Shown piece by piece: positions 15,233-23,148 of a stretch of 32,343 nucleotides of DNA. Location: the NCBI GenBank assembly GCA_002372325.1, contig DFFT01000018.1, forward strand, positions 1 to 32,343, given 5' to 3'. A program made the position numbers and the translations under genes. The notes below the pieces were generated by a model, which was not told the origin of the DNA, ran no database searches, and saw only the letters and a list, made by a program, of their open reading frames with translations. How positions within the stretch are numbered: position 1 is the stretch's first letter; each line of letters starts with the position of its first letter. This DNA is from Succinivibrionaceae bacterium UBA3769 (GTDB lineage Bacteria > Pseudomonadota > Gammaproteobacteria > Enterobacterales > Succinivibrionaceae).

Positions 15233-16929
15233 AACTGCTCCAGATTTCCTTTTGCTTTTTTCTTTTTCTGCTGAAGAATAAACCGTTTCTGAAGAAGGCT
15301 GATGCGCTCCCCCGGATCCACCATTACCGTACTGGTATCAGAGCTGGCGATGTTCAGGGACTGAGCGGAGCTTTCATCAATCACGTTAACCTGACGGGCT
15401 TTATTGATTTCGTCCAGCTTGCGGAGATGCTCCAGGATGACGGACTTGTTGTAGCTGGCTTCGGCATGCTCCGGATTGAGCTCCAGAGCCTGTTCGTAAG
15501 CCAGAATCGCATCCTTGAGCGCTCCCGGAGTGTTCATGTGGGCAAAGCAGTTGCCGATGTTGTACTTGGCTTCGGCATCGTTGTTGCCCAGATTCTGGTA
15601 TTCCTGCAGCGCCTTGTCATAGCGGCCCAGGCGGTACCAGGTGTTGCCCCGCCACATATGATCCGTCAGATAGTTCAGCGCCTTGTCGTACTGGCGATCC
15701 TTGTAAAGGAGATAGCCGTACTCGTTGGGGTGCTTCAGTCCTTCGTCATCATCCATTTCGGTGACATCGGCCATGGCCGGAGCCGGCAGAGACATGGCGG
15801 CAGTGCCCAGCATCACCGCAAACAGCGCGGCGAAGAAGTAATTGCGCACGAAGCCGAATATCGACAGGAGGGAGATCAGCAGGAACAGATAGCCGATGTC
15901 CTTGTTCTGGTACTTGCTCTTGGTGGTGTGCTGATACTTGGGATGCTCGTAGCTGTACATCTGCTCCAGATGCGGAGCTTCGTCGTTGAACTCGTAGTAG
16001 ACCTTGGCATCGGACTTCTTCACCACTTCCTGAATAAGCTCGATGTGGGATCTGGCCATTACGGTTTCGCCGTTGCTGTCATGCATGAGCTCGCCCTTGA
16101 AGCGCACCGGCTTGCCGCTGTTGGTGCCGATGGCGTAGATATACACCGGGTACTTGCAGCGCTTGATGAATTCGGAAACGCCGATAAGCTCGTTCTCGTC
16201 CTTGATATCATCGGTGACCAGGAGGATGTTGCCCGGGGTTTCGGTTTCCGGACTCAGCTTTCTCTGGGATTCCGCTTCCCGATCCAGCACCTTTTCGGCT
16301 TCCTCGAGAGCCTGCAGGGGATCGGAGCCCAGCACGGGCATGATCTCCGGACTCATTTCCTGAAGGGAGAAGAGCAGGGTGGAGGTATCGTCAGTCAGCG
16401 GCGTAACCACATAGGTATTGCTGGTGAAGCCCATAATGGAGATCCGGCGATGCTGCTTGGAAGCATTCAGAAGCTCGATCAGGCTGTAGCGCACTCTCTG
16501 GAACCGGCTGGGCTTGAGATCGTCGGCCATCATGGAGGGAGACGAGTCAATCAGCCAGACCCAGTTTTCATCAGTCTGGAAGAGATCGCTCTTCTGCTTC
16601 ACGGCGGGGCCGGCCATGGCGATGACGGCAGCCACATAGGGGATCAGGAGCCAGCCGTACTTTTTCCAGAGCTTGGGCTTGGCAATGAGATCCTTTCTTT
16701 CCTCCTCGGTGATCTTCTGCACGCCGGGACGGTTTTCCTCTACCTCGTCCTCGGACTCCGCATCGTTTTCATTAAGGTGGGTGCGTCTCTTGGGAATCAG
16801 GAAGTTGATAATGTCTTCCTTGATAAAGCTCTGCAGCTTGTAGTTCCTGGCGAAGTCAACATATATGAAGATCAGCGGCAGGAGCAGGGCGCCCAGCATC
16901 CAGGGGCGCAGCAAAGTAAAATCAACCAT
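15226..16929 (-). CDS. vWA-TPR fusion membrane protein (BatB/BatC-like)
   Basis: This 567-residue protein combines the vWA part of BatB with the TPR part of BatC. Order: membrane segment (about 11-24), a charged insertion (about 50-82, rich in Glu and Asp), a second membrane segment (93-107), then a vWA domain with a MIDAS start IDSSPS (Asp128, Ser130, Ser132). The later MIDAS Asp appears as LLVTDD; the Thr position reads GSDPLQ, so metal binding may be altered. A third membrane stretch (about 348-385) is followed by periplasmic TPRs (about 400-500) with ALQEYQNLGNNDAEAKYNIG and AILAYEQALELNPEHAEASY. Its ATG overlaps the end of the batA-like gene by 8 nt. Such fusions are common in proteobacteria. 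Confidence 0.9.
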   Translation of the reverse strand: MVDFTLLRPWMLGALLLPLIFIYVDFARNYKLQSFIKEDIINFLIPKRRTHLNENDAESEDEVEENRPGVQKITEEERKDLIAKPKLWKKYGWLLIPYVAAVIAMAGPAVKQKSDLFQTDENWVWLIDSSPSMMADDLKPSRFQRVRYSLIELLNASKQHRRISIMGFTSNTYVVTPLTDDTSTLLFSLQEMSPEIMPVLGSDPLQALEEAEKVLDREAESQRKLSPETETPGNILLVTDDIKDENELIGVSEFIKRCKYPVYIYAIGTNSGKPVRFKGELMHDSNGETVMARSHIELIQEVVKKSDAKVYYEFNDEAPHLEQMYSYEHPKYQHTTKSKYQNKDIGYLFLLISLLSIFGFVRNYFFAALFAVMLGTAAMSLPAPAMADVTEMDDDEGLKHPNEYGYLLYKDRQYDKALNYLTDHMWRGNTWYRLGRYDKALQEYQNLGNNDAEAKYNIGNCFAHMNTPGALKDAILAYEQALELNPEHAEASYNKSVILEHLRKLDEINKARQVNVIDESSAQSLNIASSDTSTVMVDPGERISLLQKRFILQQKKKKAKGNLEQLW

Positions 16930-17905
16930 TGATCCTCCTCACCTGAACAGCGGTTGCCAGAGACAGAATGAGCGAAATGAGCAGCGGGTAGAAATAAAGC
17001 TCCTTTTCCGGCCGGAAGGACTCGACGTCGGACTCCGTAGCCTCCAGGAAGTTGATTTCCTGATAGCGTCCGTGGAGGGAACGGCTGTCCCGGGCCCGGT
17101 AGTAGGCTCCGTGAGTGATGTCGGCCACCTTTTTGAGAGTTTCCTCGTCAAGCTCGGCGCTGGGATCGCGGCTGTCCAGACCGCGGTCATCAGCGGTGAA
17201 TACGCCGCCGCCGAAGCCAATGGTGTAAATCTTCATATCCTTGTCCCGGGCAATGGAAGCGGCTTCCACCGGGGAAATGCCCTCGGCGGTATTGCGGCCG
17301 TCCGAAAGCAGGATCAGAATTTTCTGGTTGGTGCCGGCTTCCTCGAAGCGCTCGATGGCGAGGTTGATGGCATCGCCGATGTTGGTGAGCTGACCGGCCA
17401 TGCTGGCGTCAATTTCATCCACCAGCTCCAGAAGCGACTTCTTGTCAAAGGTCAGGGGAGAAAGCACGTAGGCATGATCGGCAAAAAGAATCACCCCCAT
17501 GCGGTCATTGAACTTTTCATCACGGCTTTCGATGAATTCCTTGAGCTGCTTCTTCACCACGGCAAAGCGGGAAATCGGCTTGTTGCTGCTGTCATACATG
17601 TCCTGGATTTCCATGGAATCGGAAATGTCCACCGCCAGCATGATGTCGCGGTGAGGACGGTTGATGACAATCGTGGTGTCCAGATAGTAGGGCCGCATCA
17701 GCGCAATAATGAGAAATACCCAGGCAGCCATGGCCAGCCCGAACAGCTGATAGACTTTGTTCTTGGGCTCGTGCGGCAGATAGTGCGGCAGCGAGGTGAT
17801 GTAAATAAATTCGTGCTTCTTGCTTTTGCCGGGAAGAAATCTGACGATCAGGGGAAGAAAGACCAGCAGAAACATCCACAGCCAATGGAAGTTCAGAGAT
17901 TCCAT
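16922..17905 (-). CDS. batA: vWA domain membrane protein (BatA-like)
   Basis: The 327-residue protein has two N-terminal membrane segments (about 8-24 and 54-70), a vWA domain and a final membrane helix (PLLISLILSLATAVQV). The MIDAS site is complete: VDISDSM (Asp93, Ser95, Ser97), the Thr in GQLTNIGDA and the Asp in LLSDGRN. This implies metal-dependent partner binding, by analogy with other MoxR-coupled vWA proteins. I chose ATG 17905 because AAGGAGA stands 5 nt upstream; the open frame reaches to 17944 without a ribosome site. It overlaps the DUF4381 gene by 13 nt, and its stop overlaps the next start, so the block is co-translated. Confidence 0.92.
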   Translation of the reverse strand: MESLNFHWLWMFLLVFLPLIVRFLPGKSKKHEFIYITSLPHYLPHEPKNKVYQLFGLAMAAWVFLIIALMRPYYLDTTIVINRPHRDIMLAVDISDSMEIQDMYDSSNKPISRFAVVKKQLKEFIESRDEKFNDRMGVILFADHAYVLSPLTFDKKSLLELVDEIDASMAGQLTNIGDAINLAIERFEEAGTNQKILILLSDGRNTAEGISPVEAASIARDKDMKIYTIGFGGGVFTADDRGLDSRDPSAELDEETLKKVADITHGAYYRARDSRSLHGRYQEINFLEATESDVESFRPEKELYFYPLLISLILSLATAVQVRRING

Positions 17906-18534
17906 AGTCTTCTCCTTAGGTTGGCAAAAAGCCATTTTTTGCACTGAGAAATAAGCATTTTCTTTTCTTTTTCGTTGATGCCGATATTGTGGTAATCATA
18001 AATTACCTGATTCCAGGCAGTGGTAAACATCTCAAATCTGGTGCCGTTTCCGCCCCGGGCATTGGAGTTGTTTGCCTGAGACTGCTCCCGGCCGCTGGTT
18101 CGGGAGGCCTGATAGAGAGTGGCCACCTTTTCGAATTCCGAATCGCGGATCTGCTGTTCCATGTACTTGTTGCCGCTCTTGAAGGAGTTCAAAGTTCCGT
18201 TGGCAATGATATCCTTCTGCTGGGGCACTGAATCCGGACGATCCAGAAATTCCAGCCACCTTTCGCCGCAGAGCCCGGCAATGCGTTCCCGGGGATACAT
18301 GATAAGGGCAGTTTCCTTCAGCCAGTAGTTCACCAGGGGCACAAAGGCCTCGCTCTTGATGTCTATCCGGCGCAGGCGCAGATAGGCCATAAACAGCGGG
18401 AACAGCCGGTAAAGCACGTAAAAAATAACCGCGGCCACGACAATTCCGAAGACGATCCACAGCCACCAGAAGCTGTAATCTTCAGGGGGGACGCCCTCGT
18501 GAATATCCCGCAGAAGTGAAAAATCAAATTCCAT
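17893..18534 (-). CDS. DUF4381 family membrane protein
   Basis: This 213-residue protein occupies the place of DUF4381 proteins in proteobacterial moxR-vWA operons. It starts LLRDIHEGVPPEDYSFWWLW, has one membrane helix (about 22-43, WLWIVFGIVVAAVIFYVLYR), and a soluble helical part with a conserved-looking RIAGLCGERWLEFLD. The function is unknown; it probably links the vWA proteins to the MoxR/DUF58 pair at the membrane. The ATG follows the DUF58 stop directly (TAAATG), and its ribosome site (GAGGTG) lies inside the DUF58 gene. Confidence 0.82.
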   Translation of the reverse strand: MEFDFSLLRDIHEGVPPEDYSFWWLWIVFGIVVAAVIFYVLYRLFPLFMAYLRLRRIDIKSEAFVPLVNYWLKETALIMYPRERIAGLCGERWLEFLDRPDSVPQQKDIIANGTLNSFKSGNKYMEQQIRDSEFEKVATLYQASRTSGREQSQANNSNARGGNGTRFEMFTTAWNQVIYDYHNIGINEKEKKMLISQCKKWLFANLRRRLWNL

Positions 18535-19455
18535 TTACTTCACCTCGTTTTCTGAACTGTCGCTTTCATCCTGCTGCTCTTCCCTCCTGCCCAGGAGCGG
18601 GTCGGAGACATCAATGCAGATGTTTTTCTGAGAAGCTTCGGTAAGCATGCGGTTAATGTTGTGAATGCGGTGGACGCCGATGCGGCGGTAATTTTCCACA
18701 AAGTCCCGGTTCAGAGAGCTGATGTAGCCGTGGTTGTTGCCGGTGTTGATGCCCACGGTGCCCTTGCCGTCGATTTCCATTTCCAGCTTGTCGTAGATCT
18801 GATAGGTTCTCACGATATGAGACTTGTTCAGTCTGCGGAGATAAAGCCAGGCATTGTCGTTCAGGCGGTAGAAATCGCTGATGATGTGAAAGACGCTGCC
18901 GGGCCGGGCGTGATTCACGAAGATCTCCAGGCCGTTGCTGATGGAGTAGTCGAAGTTCTGGCGCCGGAGACCGATCTGATAGGCCTCGTAAACCTTGCGG
19001 ATCCAGGCCAGCATATCGCCGCGCATGCCCCCGGGCTTGTGCCGGATCGGGGTGTCGCCGAGAATGATCATGCCGCCGACCTTGTCCTTCATGTCAAAGG
19101 CCTGCCAGGCGCAGGAGGCCGCTATCAGGGCGGCGAAGCGCGCTTTGAGCTGGCCCTGGGATCCGAAATACATGGCCGGATCCAGATCCAGAATAATGTA
19201 TACGTTGCGATCCCGCTCTTCTCTGAATAGCTTGGTAAAGGTCTTACCGGTGCGGGCGGTGATTCGCCAGTCGATGGTTCTGATGTCATCGCCGGGCTGG
19301 TAGGAGCGAACCTCTGAGAATTCCATTCCTCTGCCGCGGCTGTTTGCTCTGAGAAGACCATAGCGCTGACTGGCAACCATGATGTTGGGTAATAGCTGTG
19401 ACAACGGAGGAACCAGCATCAGTTCCTCGAATTTAAGCTCAATCCCGTTTGGCAT
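18535..19455 (-). CDS. DUF58 protein of the MoxR operon
   Basis: DUF58 proteins accompany MoxR ATPases almost everywhere and carry a degenerate vWA-like fold. This 306-residue member has the defining segment: SRGRGMEFSEVRSYQPGDDI followed by RTIDWRITARTGKTFTKLF, then ERDRNVYIILDLDPAM, where a vWA protein would have its MIDAS start. It is soluble, so it likely acts on the cytoplasmic side as an adaptor. The ATG is preceded by AAGGA with a 7-nt spacer. The 100-nt gap from moxR contains a hairpin, unlike the overlaps further downstream, so the ratio of moxR to the rest may be controlled there. Confidence 0.93.
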   Translation of the reverse strand: MPNGIELKFEELMLVPPLSQLLPNIMVASQRYGLLRANSRGRGMEFSEVRSYQPGDDIRTIDWRITARTGKTFTKLFREERDRNVYIILDLDPAMYFGSQGQLKARFAALIAASCAWQAFDMKDKVGGMIILGDTPIRHKPGGMRGDMLAWIRKVYEAYQIGLRRQNFDYSISNGLEIFVNHARPGSVFHIISDFYRLNDNAWLYLRRLNKSHIVRTYQIYDKLEMEIDGKGTVGINTGNNHGYISSLNRDFVENYRRIGVHRIHNINRMLTEASQKNICIDVSDPLLGRREEQQDESDSSENEVK

Positions 19456-19517
19456 TGTTTAGTCCTTCTGGTGCATAACGGTTTGTCACTGAAATAAATA
19501 CTGCCGAGACAAAGAGA

Positions 19518-19537
19518 AGCAGAGTGTTGCCTCTGCT
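19518..19537 (-). terminator. Intercistronic hairpin after moxR
   Basis: AGCAGAG and CTCTGCT form a perfect 7-bp stem with a 6-nt loop. On the minus strand it is followed by TCTCTTTGTCTC, a weak U tract. It may be a leaky terminator or an RNA-stabilising end that sets moxR above the downstream genes. Confidence 0.45.
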
Positions 19538-19555
19538 CCTCATGGTCTTATCCGC

Positions 19556-20515
19556 TCAGGCTACCACTACCTTCTTGGTAAGGAGCTCAATGACGCGGTT
19601 GGCATCCACGCGGTCAGCTTCCGCTTCCATGGTCAGGAACATACGATGCCGGAACACCGGATACACGCAGTACTGAATGTCTTCCGGAGCCACGTAGCTG
19701 CGGCTGTCCAGCCAGGCGTTCACCCGGGCGCAGTTGGCCAGCGCCATGGTGGCGCGGGGCGATACGCCGCATGCAATCCATCTGGCCAGATCGGTGGAAT
19801 CGTAGCTGTACGGACGGCGGGTGGCCATGGTCAGGTTGATGATGTAGCTCTCGAGAATATCGGGAAGCGTAACCTCAAGCACTTCTCTTCTGGCGGCAAA
19901 CAGCTCGTTCTGAGTCAGCGAAGGCGGTTCCTCGCGGGCGGCGTTGCGGGATTCCAGGTGATTAAGCCTGAGAATCTGAAGCTCGGTGCCCTGATCCGGA
20001 TAGTTAAGCTCCAGCTTCAGCATGAAACGGTCGAGCTGAGCTTCCGGCAGAGGATAAGTGCCTTCCTGTTCCAGCGGGTTCTGCGTGGCCATTACCAGAA
20101 ACAGATCCGGAAGCCGGTAGGTCATTTTGCCGATGGTGATCTGTCTTTCGGCCATGGCTTCCAGCAGCGCTGACTGCACCTTGGCCGGAGAACGGTTGAT
20201 TTCGTCAGCCAGGAGCAGGTGGTGGAAGAGCGGGCCGGGCTGGAACACGAAAGTGCCGTCCTGCGGGCGGTAAATATCAGTACCGGTAAGGTCGGCAGGA
20301 AGGAGGTCCGGGGTAAACTGAATACGGTGGAAACGACCCTCGATGCATTCGGCCAATAGCTTGATGGCGCGGGTTTTAGCCAGTCCCGGAGGGCCTTCAA
20401 CAAGAATGTGACCATCAGCGAGCAACGCTGTAAGCAGACCGTCTACCAGTTCAGGCTGGCCGACGATGTTGCGGTTCATATACTCGCGAACCTTTAACAC
20501 AGCTTCATTAGACAT
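19556..20515 (-). CDS. moxR: MoxR-type AAA+ ATPase
   Basis: MoxR ATPases are thought to act as chaperones that remodel vWA-containing partners. The 319-residue protein has Walker A GPPGLAKT (41-48), Walker B LLLADEINRSP (100-110), the sensor region VMATQNPLEQEGTYPLPEAQ with LDRF, and a lid with ARWIACGVSPRATMALANCA. I start at ATG 20515, which has AAAGGA 8 nt upstream; the frame is open to 20548 without a ribosome site. It is the first gene of the six-gene operon, and its promoter must lie in the 20516-20890 divergent region shared with sixA, where I see no strong box. Confidence 0.96.
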   Translation of the reverse strand: MSNEAVLKVREYMNRNIVGQPELVDGLLTALLADGHILVEGPPGLAKTRAIKLLAECIEGRFHRIQFTPDLLPADLTGTDIYRPQDGTFVFQPGPLFHHLLLADEINRSPAKVQSALLEAMAERQITIGKMTYRLPDLFLVMATQNPLEQEGTYPLPEAQLDRFMLKLELNYPDQGTELQILRLNHLESRNAAREEPPSLTQNELFAARREVLEVTLPDILESYIINLTMATRRPYSYDSTDLARWIACGVSPRATMALANCARVNAWLDSRSYVAPEDIQYCVYPVFRHRMFLTMEAEADRVDANRVIELLTKKVVVA

Positions 20516-20890
20516 GAAAAAAATCCTTTTTTTGGTTCTCGGCGGCAACCCCCGCAGAGCCGGTCATGCAGCTTTTGTCATGCGGCTTCGGCGGTTTTCG
20601 CCACAATATAGCGCACGCGGACTCTCCTCTGTCTGCCCCTGTCCCCGGAAAAGTGTGTCCTTTGTCGGGGAAACGGCAGGCGGAAAGCCCGTATCGCTCA
20701 GATCTGTTTTAAGATAATGGAAAATTTGCGAGTCTGTTATTTTTTTCTTTCAGCAGGCTTTCAAAATTGGTCTTGTATCACCTTTTGCCGTTTTCAGGGC
20801 ATCAGGACGGCATTACCGGCGCTTTTTTATTCAGGACGGCTTTCCGCGGGGCCGGGGGAGACCCGTCAGATCATTTTAAGGGAGCAGTTT
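20516..20890. other. Divergent promoter region between moxR and sixA
   Basis: About 375 nt. On the minus strand TATATT (20605-20610) is a possible -10 for moxR with no clear -35; on the plus strand GATAAT near 20713-20718 is a possible -10 for sixA. The frame open from 20717 to the sixA start has no ribosome site. Confidence 0.35.
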
Positions 20891-21367
20891 ATGGCACAGC
20901 AGATAAACCCCGGAGAGGGCGGACTTCTGATTCTCATGCGGCACGGCGACTACACGGTTACCTCCGACGGGCATAAGAGACTTAACGAGATCGGTATTGC
21001 CGCAGCCGAAAAATCCGGCCGCTATATCAGCGAGACTCTGGGACTCCGGGAGGCTGACGTCATATTTTCCAGCGATGCGGAACGGGCCTGCGAGACCGCG
21101 GACATCGTGGCCCGCTATGTCCGGGCGGCCCGGCGGGTGCAGGACGCGGCCCTGAGACCGGGAGGTTCCGGCATTGCGGAGCTGGTGATGCAGGAGTATT
21201 CCCGCAAGAACGTGATTATCGTGACCCACATCCCGGTCATCGAGCTTCAGTATGCCGCCTTCCTGAGCCGGAATGCCTTTTTCAGCTACAGTCCGGCGGC
21301 TCTGACGGCGTTAAGGTATATTCCGGGAAAGCAATGCTACGAAATGATAGCGTCTTACGCTCCCTGA
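20891..21367 (+). CDS. sixA: SixA-type histidine phosphatase
   Basis: SixA is a small phosphohistidine phosphatase of the histidine phosphatase superfamily; in E. coli it removes phosphate from ArcB and from the nitrogen PTS protein NPr. The 158-residue product has the catalytic RHG motif LILMRHGDY (His18), the phosphate-pocket region IFSSDAERACETADIVARY, and the second catalytic His in VTHIPVIE (His113). The ATG at 20891 has AAGGGAG with a 7-nt spacer, which decides the start over the upstream open frame. The order sixA ... prmB - aroC resembles enterobacteria, where smrB and fadIJ are close by; smrB is not present here. Confidence 0.88.
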   Translation: MAQQINPGEGGLLILMRHGDYTVTSDGHKRLNEIGIAAAEKSGRYISETLGLREADVIFSSDAERACETADIVARYVRAARRVQDAALRPGGSGIAELVMQEYSRKNVIIVTHIPVIELQYAAFLSRNAFFSYSPAALTALRYIPGKQCYEMIASYAP

Positions 21368-21461
21368 ACCGGAATAAGGCATTCCGCAAGGCTTTCTGAC
21401 AGCTCCGGCGGGGCTGGTTCTGATTTTTATGCGGGCCGGATCAGGTATTTAGTCTTTAAGA

Positions 21462-21500
21462 GAGCCGGGAGCCCCTGATTGCGGAACGGTTCTTTTTTTT
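21462..21500 (+). terminator. Probable terminator after sixA
   Basis: GAGCCG (21462-21467) pairs with CGGTTC (21487-21492, one G-U) and is followed by eight T residues. The loop is long (19 nt), so folding is less certain. Confidence 0.5.
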
Positions 21501-21632
21501 GCGCCCGCGGTCTGCTATCATATAGGAATGGATTCACGGATGAATCCGCCGGGGCCAGGAAGCAGTCTGGCGGCTCTCCCGGCTTTGCTGAAAGGATGCT
21601 CTTCTTTTGCCCGCAGCAGGAGGGACTTGCCT

Positions 21633-21836
21633 ATGATCCGCGTATACAAAAAATTTACGCCGTCGCTTATTGCCAGACATGTCAGGACTCTTTACAGAGG
21701 GCGTTTTTCCGTGGAAGGCTTCGGCACCTACGAGTTCGATCGCGGCGGGGTGGTGCTTCCCCGGGATGCGGACAAGAGATCTCTGGATCTGGTTACCGCG
21801 GTTAACCGGGAAATCAAGCGCAGCAAGGCCGTCTGA
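21633..21836 (+). CDS. Small conserved-looking hypothetical protein, 67 residues
   Basis: The ATG at 21633 has a near-perfect ribosome site (AGGAGGG, 9-nt spacer), which strongly supports a real gene and rules out the upstream in-frame ATG at 21528. The product is basic and soluble, with the strand-rich centre RGRFSVEGFGTYEFDRGGVV and a helical end SLDLVTAVNREIKRSKAV. I do not recognise a family. It sits between sixA and prmB, in its own unit after the sixA terminator. Confidence 0.75.
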   Translation: MIRVYKKFTPSLIARHVRTLYRGRFSVEGFGTYEFDRGGVVLPRDADKRSLDLVTAVNREIKRSKAV

Positions 21837-21922
21837 CTTTCTTTTCCGAGCAGGCTCTCTTCCTGTGCTGCCTCTTATGCTCCTTCGTCTCCGGAACCGC
21901 TCCTGCGGCTTTTTTCCGCGCC

Positions 21923-21970
21923 CTGTCAGCTTCCCCTGACGGTCTTCGCTGTCAGGTCTTTCCGGCTGAC
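21923..21970 (+). promoter_or_regulatory. Overlapping alternative hairpins upstream of prmB
   Basis: Four segments can pair in sequence: CTGTCAG (21923-21929), CTGACGG (21936-21942), CTGTCAGG (21949-21956) and CTGAC (21966-21970). Segments 1:2, 2:3 and 3:4 are mutually exclusive stems. A T-rich stretch follows (21971-21981). It may only be a transcript end for the 67-residue gene. Confidence 0.3.
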
Positions 21971-22047
21971 TCTATGTTTTTGTTCACAAATTGTTCATCT
22001 GAAACGTTCAAACGCTGTTTTTTCTACGGCGGACGCATTATTGCCGC

Positions 22048-22053
22048 TATAAT
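22048..22053 (+). promoter_or_regulatory. -10 box for prmB-aroC
   Basis: A consensus TATAAT lies 60 nt before the prmB ATG, without a clear -35. Three GTTCA pentamers (21982, 21993, 22006) stand upstream; the first two are part of TTGTTCA repeats exactly 11 bp apart. Confidence 0.55.
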
Positions 22054-22113
22054 TCAGCGACAATGTAATCTGAACGGAGCTGGAAAGCTTTTTAAACAAC
22101 AGGATCCCCCATC

Positions 22114-23148
22114 ATGAGTGATATGAATGTACTTAATGTTCCGGAGCTGGATGCATTTCCGGAAGACATTTCCAATGAATTTGTCTCAGAAATGGTTACC
22201 GTTAACGATGCGGTGCGCTATGCCGCCAGCTATCTTATCGAAAGCGGCGTTTTTCTCGGCCACGGCACCCAGAGCTGCTGGGATGAGGCCATGTATCTGG
22301 TGATGTGCGCCATTAACCTCGATCCTCCGGCGGATGCGGAAACTCTGGAGACCCGGCTGACCGTCCGGGAGAAGGGGAATATCGCGAAGCTGCTGATGTC
22401 CCGGGTGCGGGATCGCATTCCGGCCGCTTACCTTACCGGCAGAGCCTGGTTCTCCGGGCTGGAGTTCTATGTGGATCCCCGGGTGCTCATTCCCAGATCC
22501 CCCATCGCCGAGATGATTCAGGCCAGCTTCAAGCCTTATCTCAAGCATTATCCCCGGAGAATTCTGGATATGTGCACCGGCAGCGGCTGCATTGCCATTG
22601 CCTGCGCCGATATGTACCGCAAGGGCACCACCATTGATGCGGTGGATATCAGCGACGATGCCCTGGAGGTCTGCTCCATTAACATCGCCAGCTACGGCCT
22701 TGAGGACGTGGTTTACCCTTACAAGAGCGATCTCTTCAGCGCCATTCCCGATGACGAGCGCTATGACCTTATCGTCTGCAATCCTCCTTATGTTGATTCC
22801 GTGGATCTCGAAAACATGCCCGAGGAATACCGTCATGAGCCCAGACTGGCCCTGGAGGCCGGGGATGACGGGCTTTCCGTGGTGAAGCGCCTTCTGGCCT
22901 CCGCCTCCTACTACATGAATGAGAACAGCATTCTGGTCTGCGAGGTGGGAAACAGCAGAGCGGCGCTGGAGGAGGAATTCCCGGAGGTGCCTTTCCACTG
23001 GGTAACCTTCAAGAACGGCGGCGAGGGCGTTTTTGTGCTGACCTACGACGAGCTTATCGAATTTGCCGAGATCTTCAGCGTTTATAACCGCAAGGACGAA
23101 GACAAGACTCCGGCAGAGGATTCCGGCAAGCAGGAGGAAAACAGCTGA
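22114..23148 (+). CDS. prmB: Ribosomal protein L3 N5-glutamine methyltransferase
   Basis: PrmB methylates a glutamine of ribosomal protein L3 using S-adenosylmethionine. The 344-residue product has the HemK-family layout: an N-terminal helical domain; RIPAAYLTGRAWFSGLEFYV; DPRVLIPRSP, where the RSP form marks PrmB against the RPET of PrmC; the SAM motif LDMCTGSGCIAIACA; and the catalytic NPPY (from Asn223) followed by VDSVDLENMPEEYRHEP. It is longer than E. coli PrmB (310) because of extensions at both ends; the tail is charged. The stop overlaps the aroC start in TGATG, so the two are translationally coupled, as in other gammaproteobacteria. Confidence 0.95.
   Translation: MSDMNVLNVPELDAFPEDISNEFVSEMVTVNDAVRYAASYLIESGVFLGHGTQSCWDEAMYLVMCAINLDPPADAETLETRLTVREKGNIAKLLMSRVRDRIPAAYLTGRAWFSGLEFYVDPRVLIPRSPIAEMIQASFKPYLKHYPRRILDMCTGSGCIAIACADMYRKGTTIDAVDISDDALEVCSINIASYGLEDVVYPYKSDLFSAIPDDERYDLIVCNPPYVDSVDLENMPEEYRHEPRLALEAGDDGLSVVKRLLASASYYMNENSILVCEVGNSRAALEEEFPEVPFHWVTFKNGGEGVFVLTYDELIEFAEIFSVYNRKDEDKTPAEDSGKQEENS

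Noticed and set aside
13913..15274. 453-codon plus-strand frame opposite batD
   Set aside because: Antisense shadow; Val/Gly/His-rich reading without family features, and batD is supported by a signal peptide and operon overlap.
15427..17947. Two long plus-strand frames opposite the vWA genes
   Set aside because: Both are antisense to proteins with MIDAS and TPR motifs.
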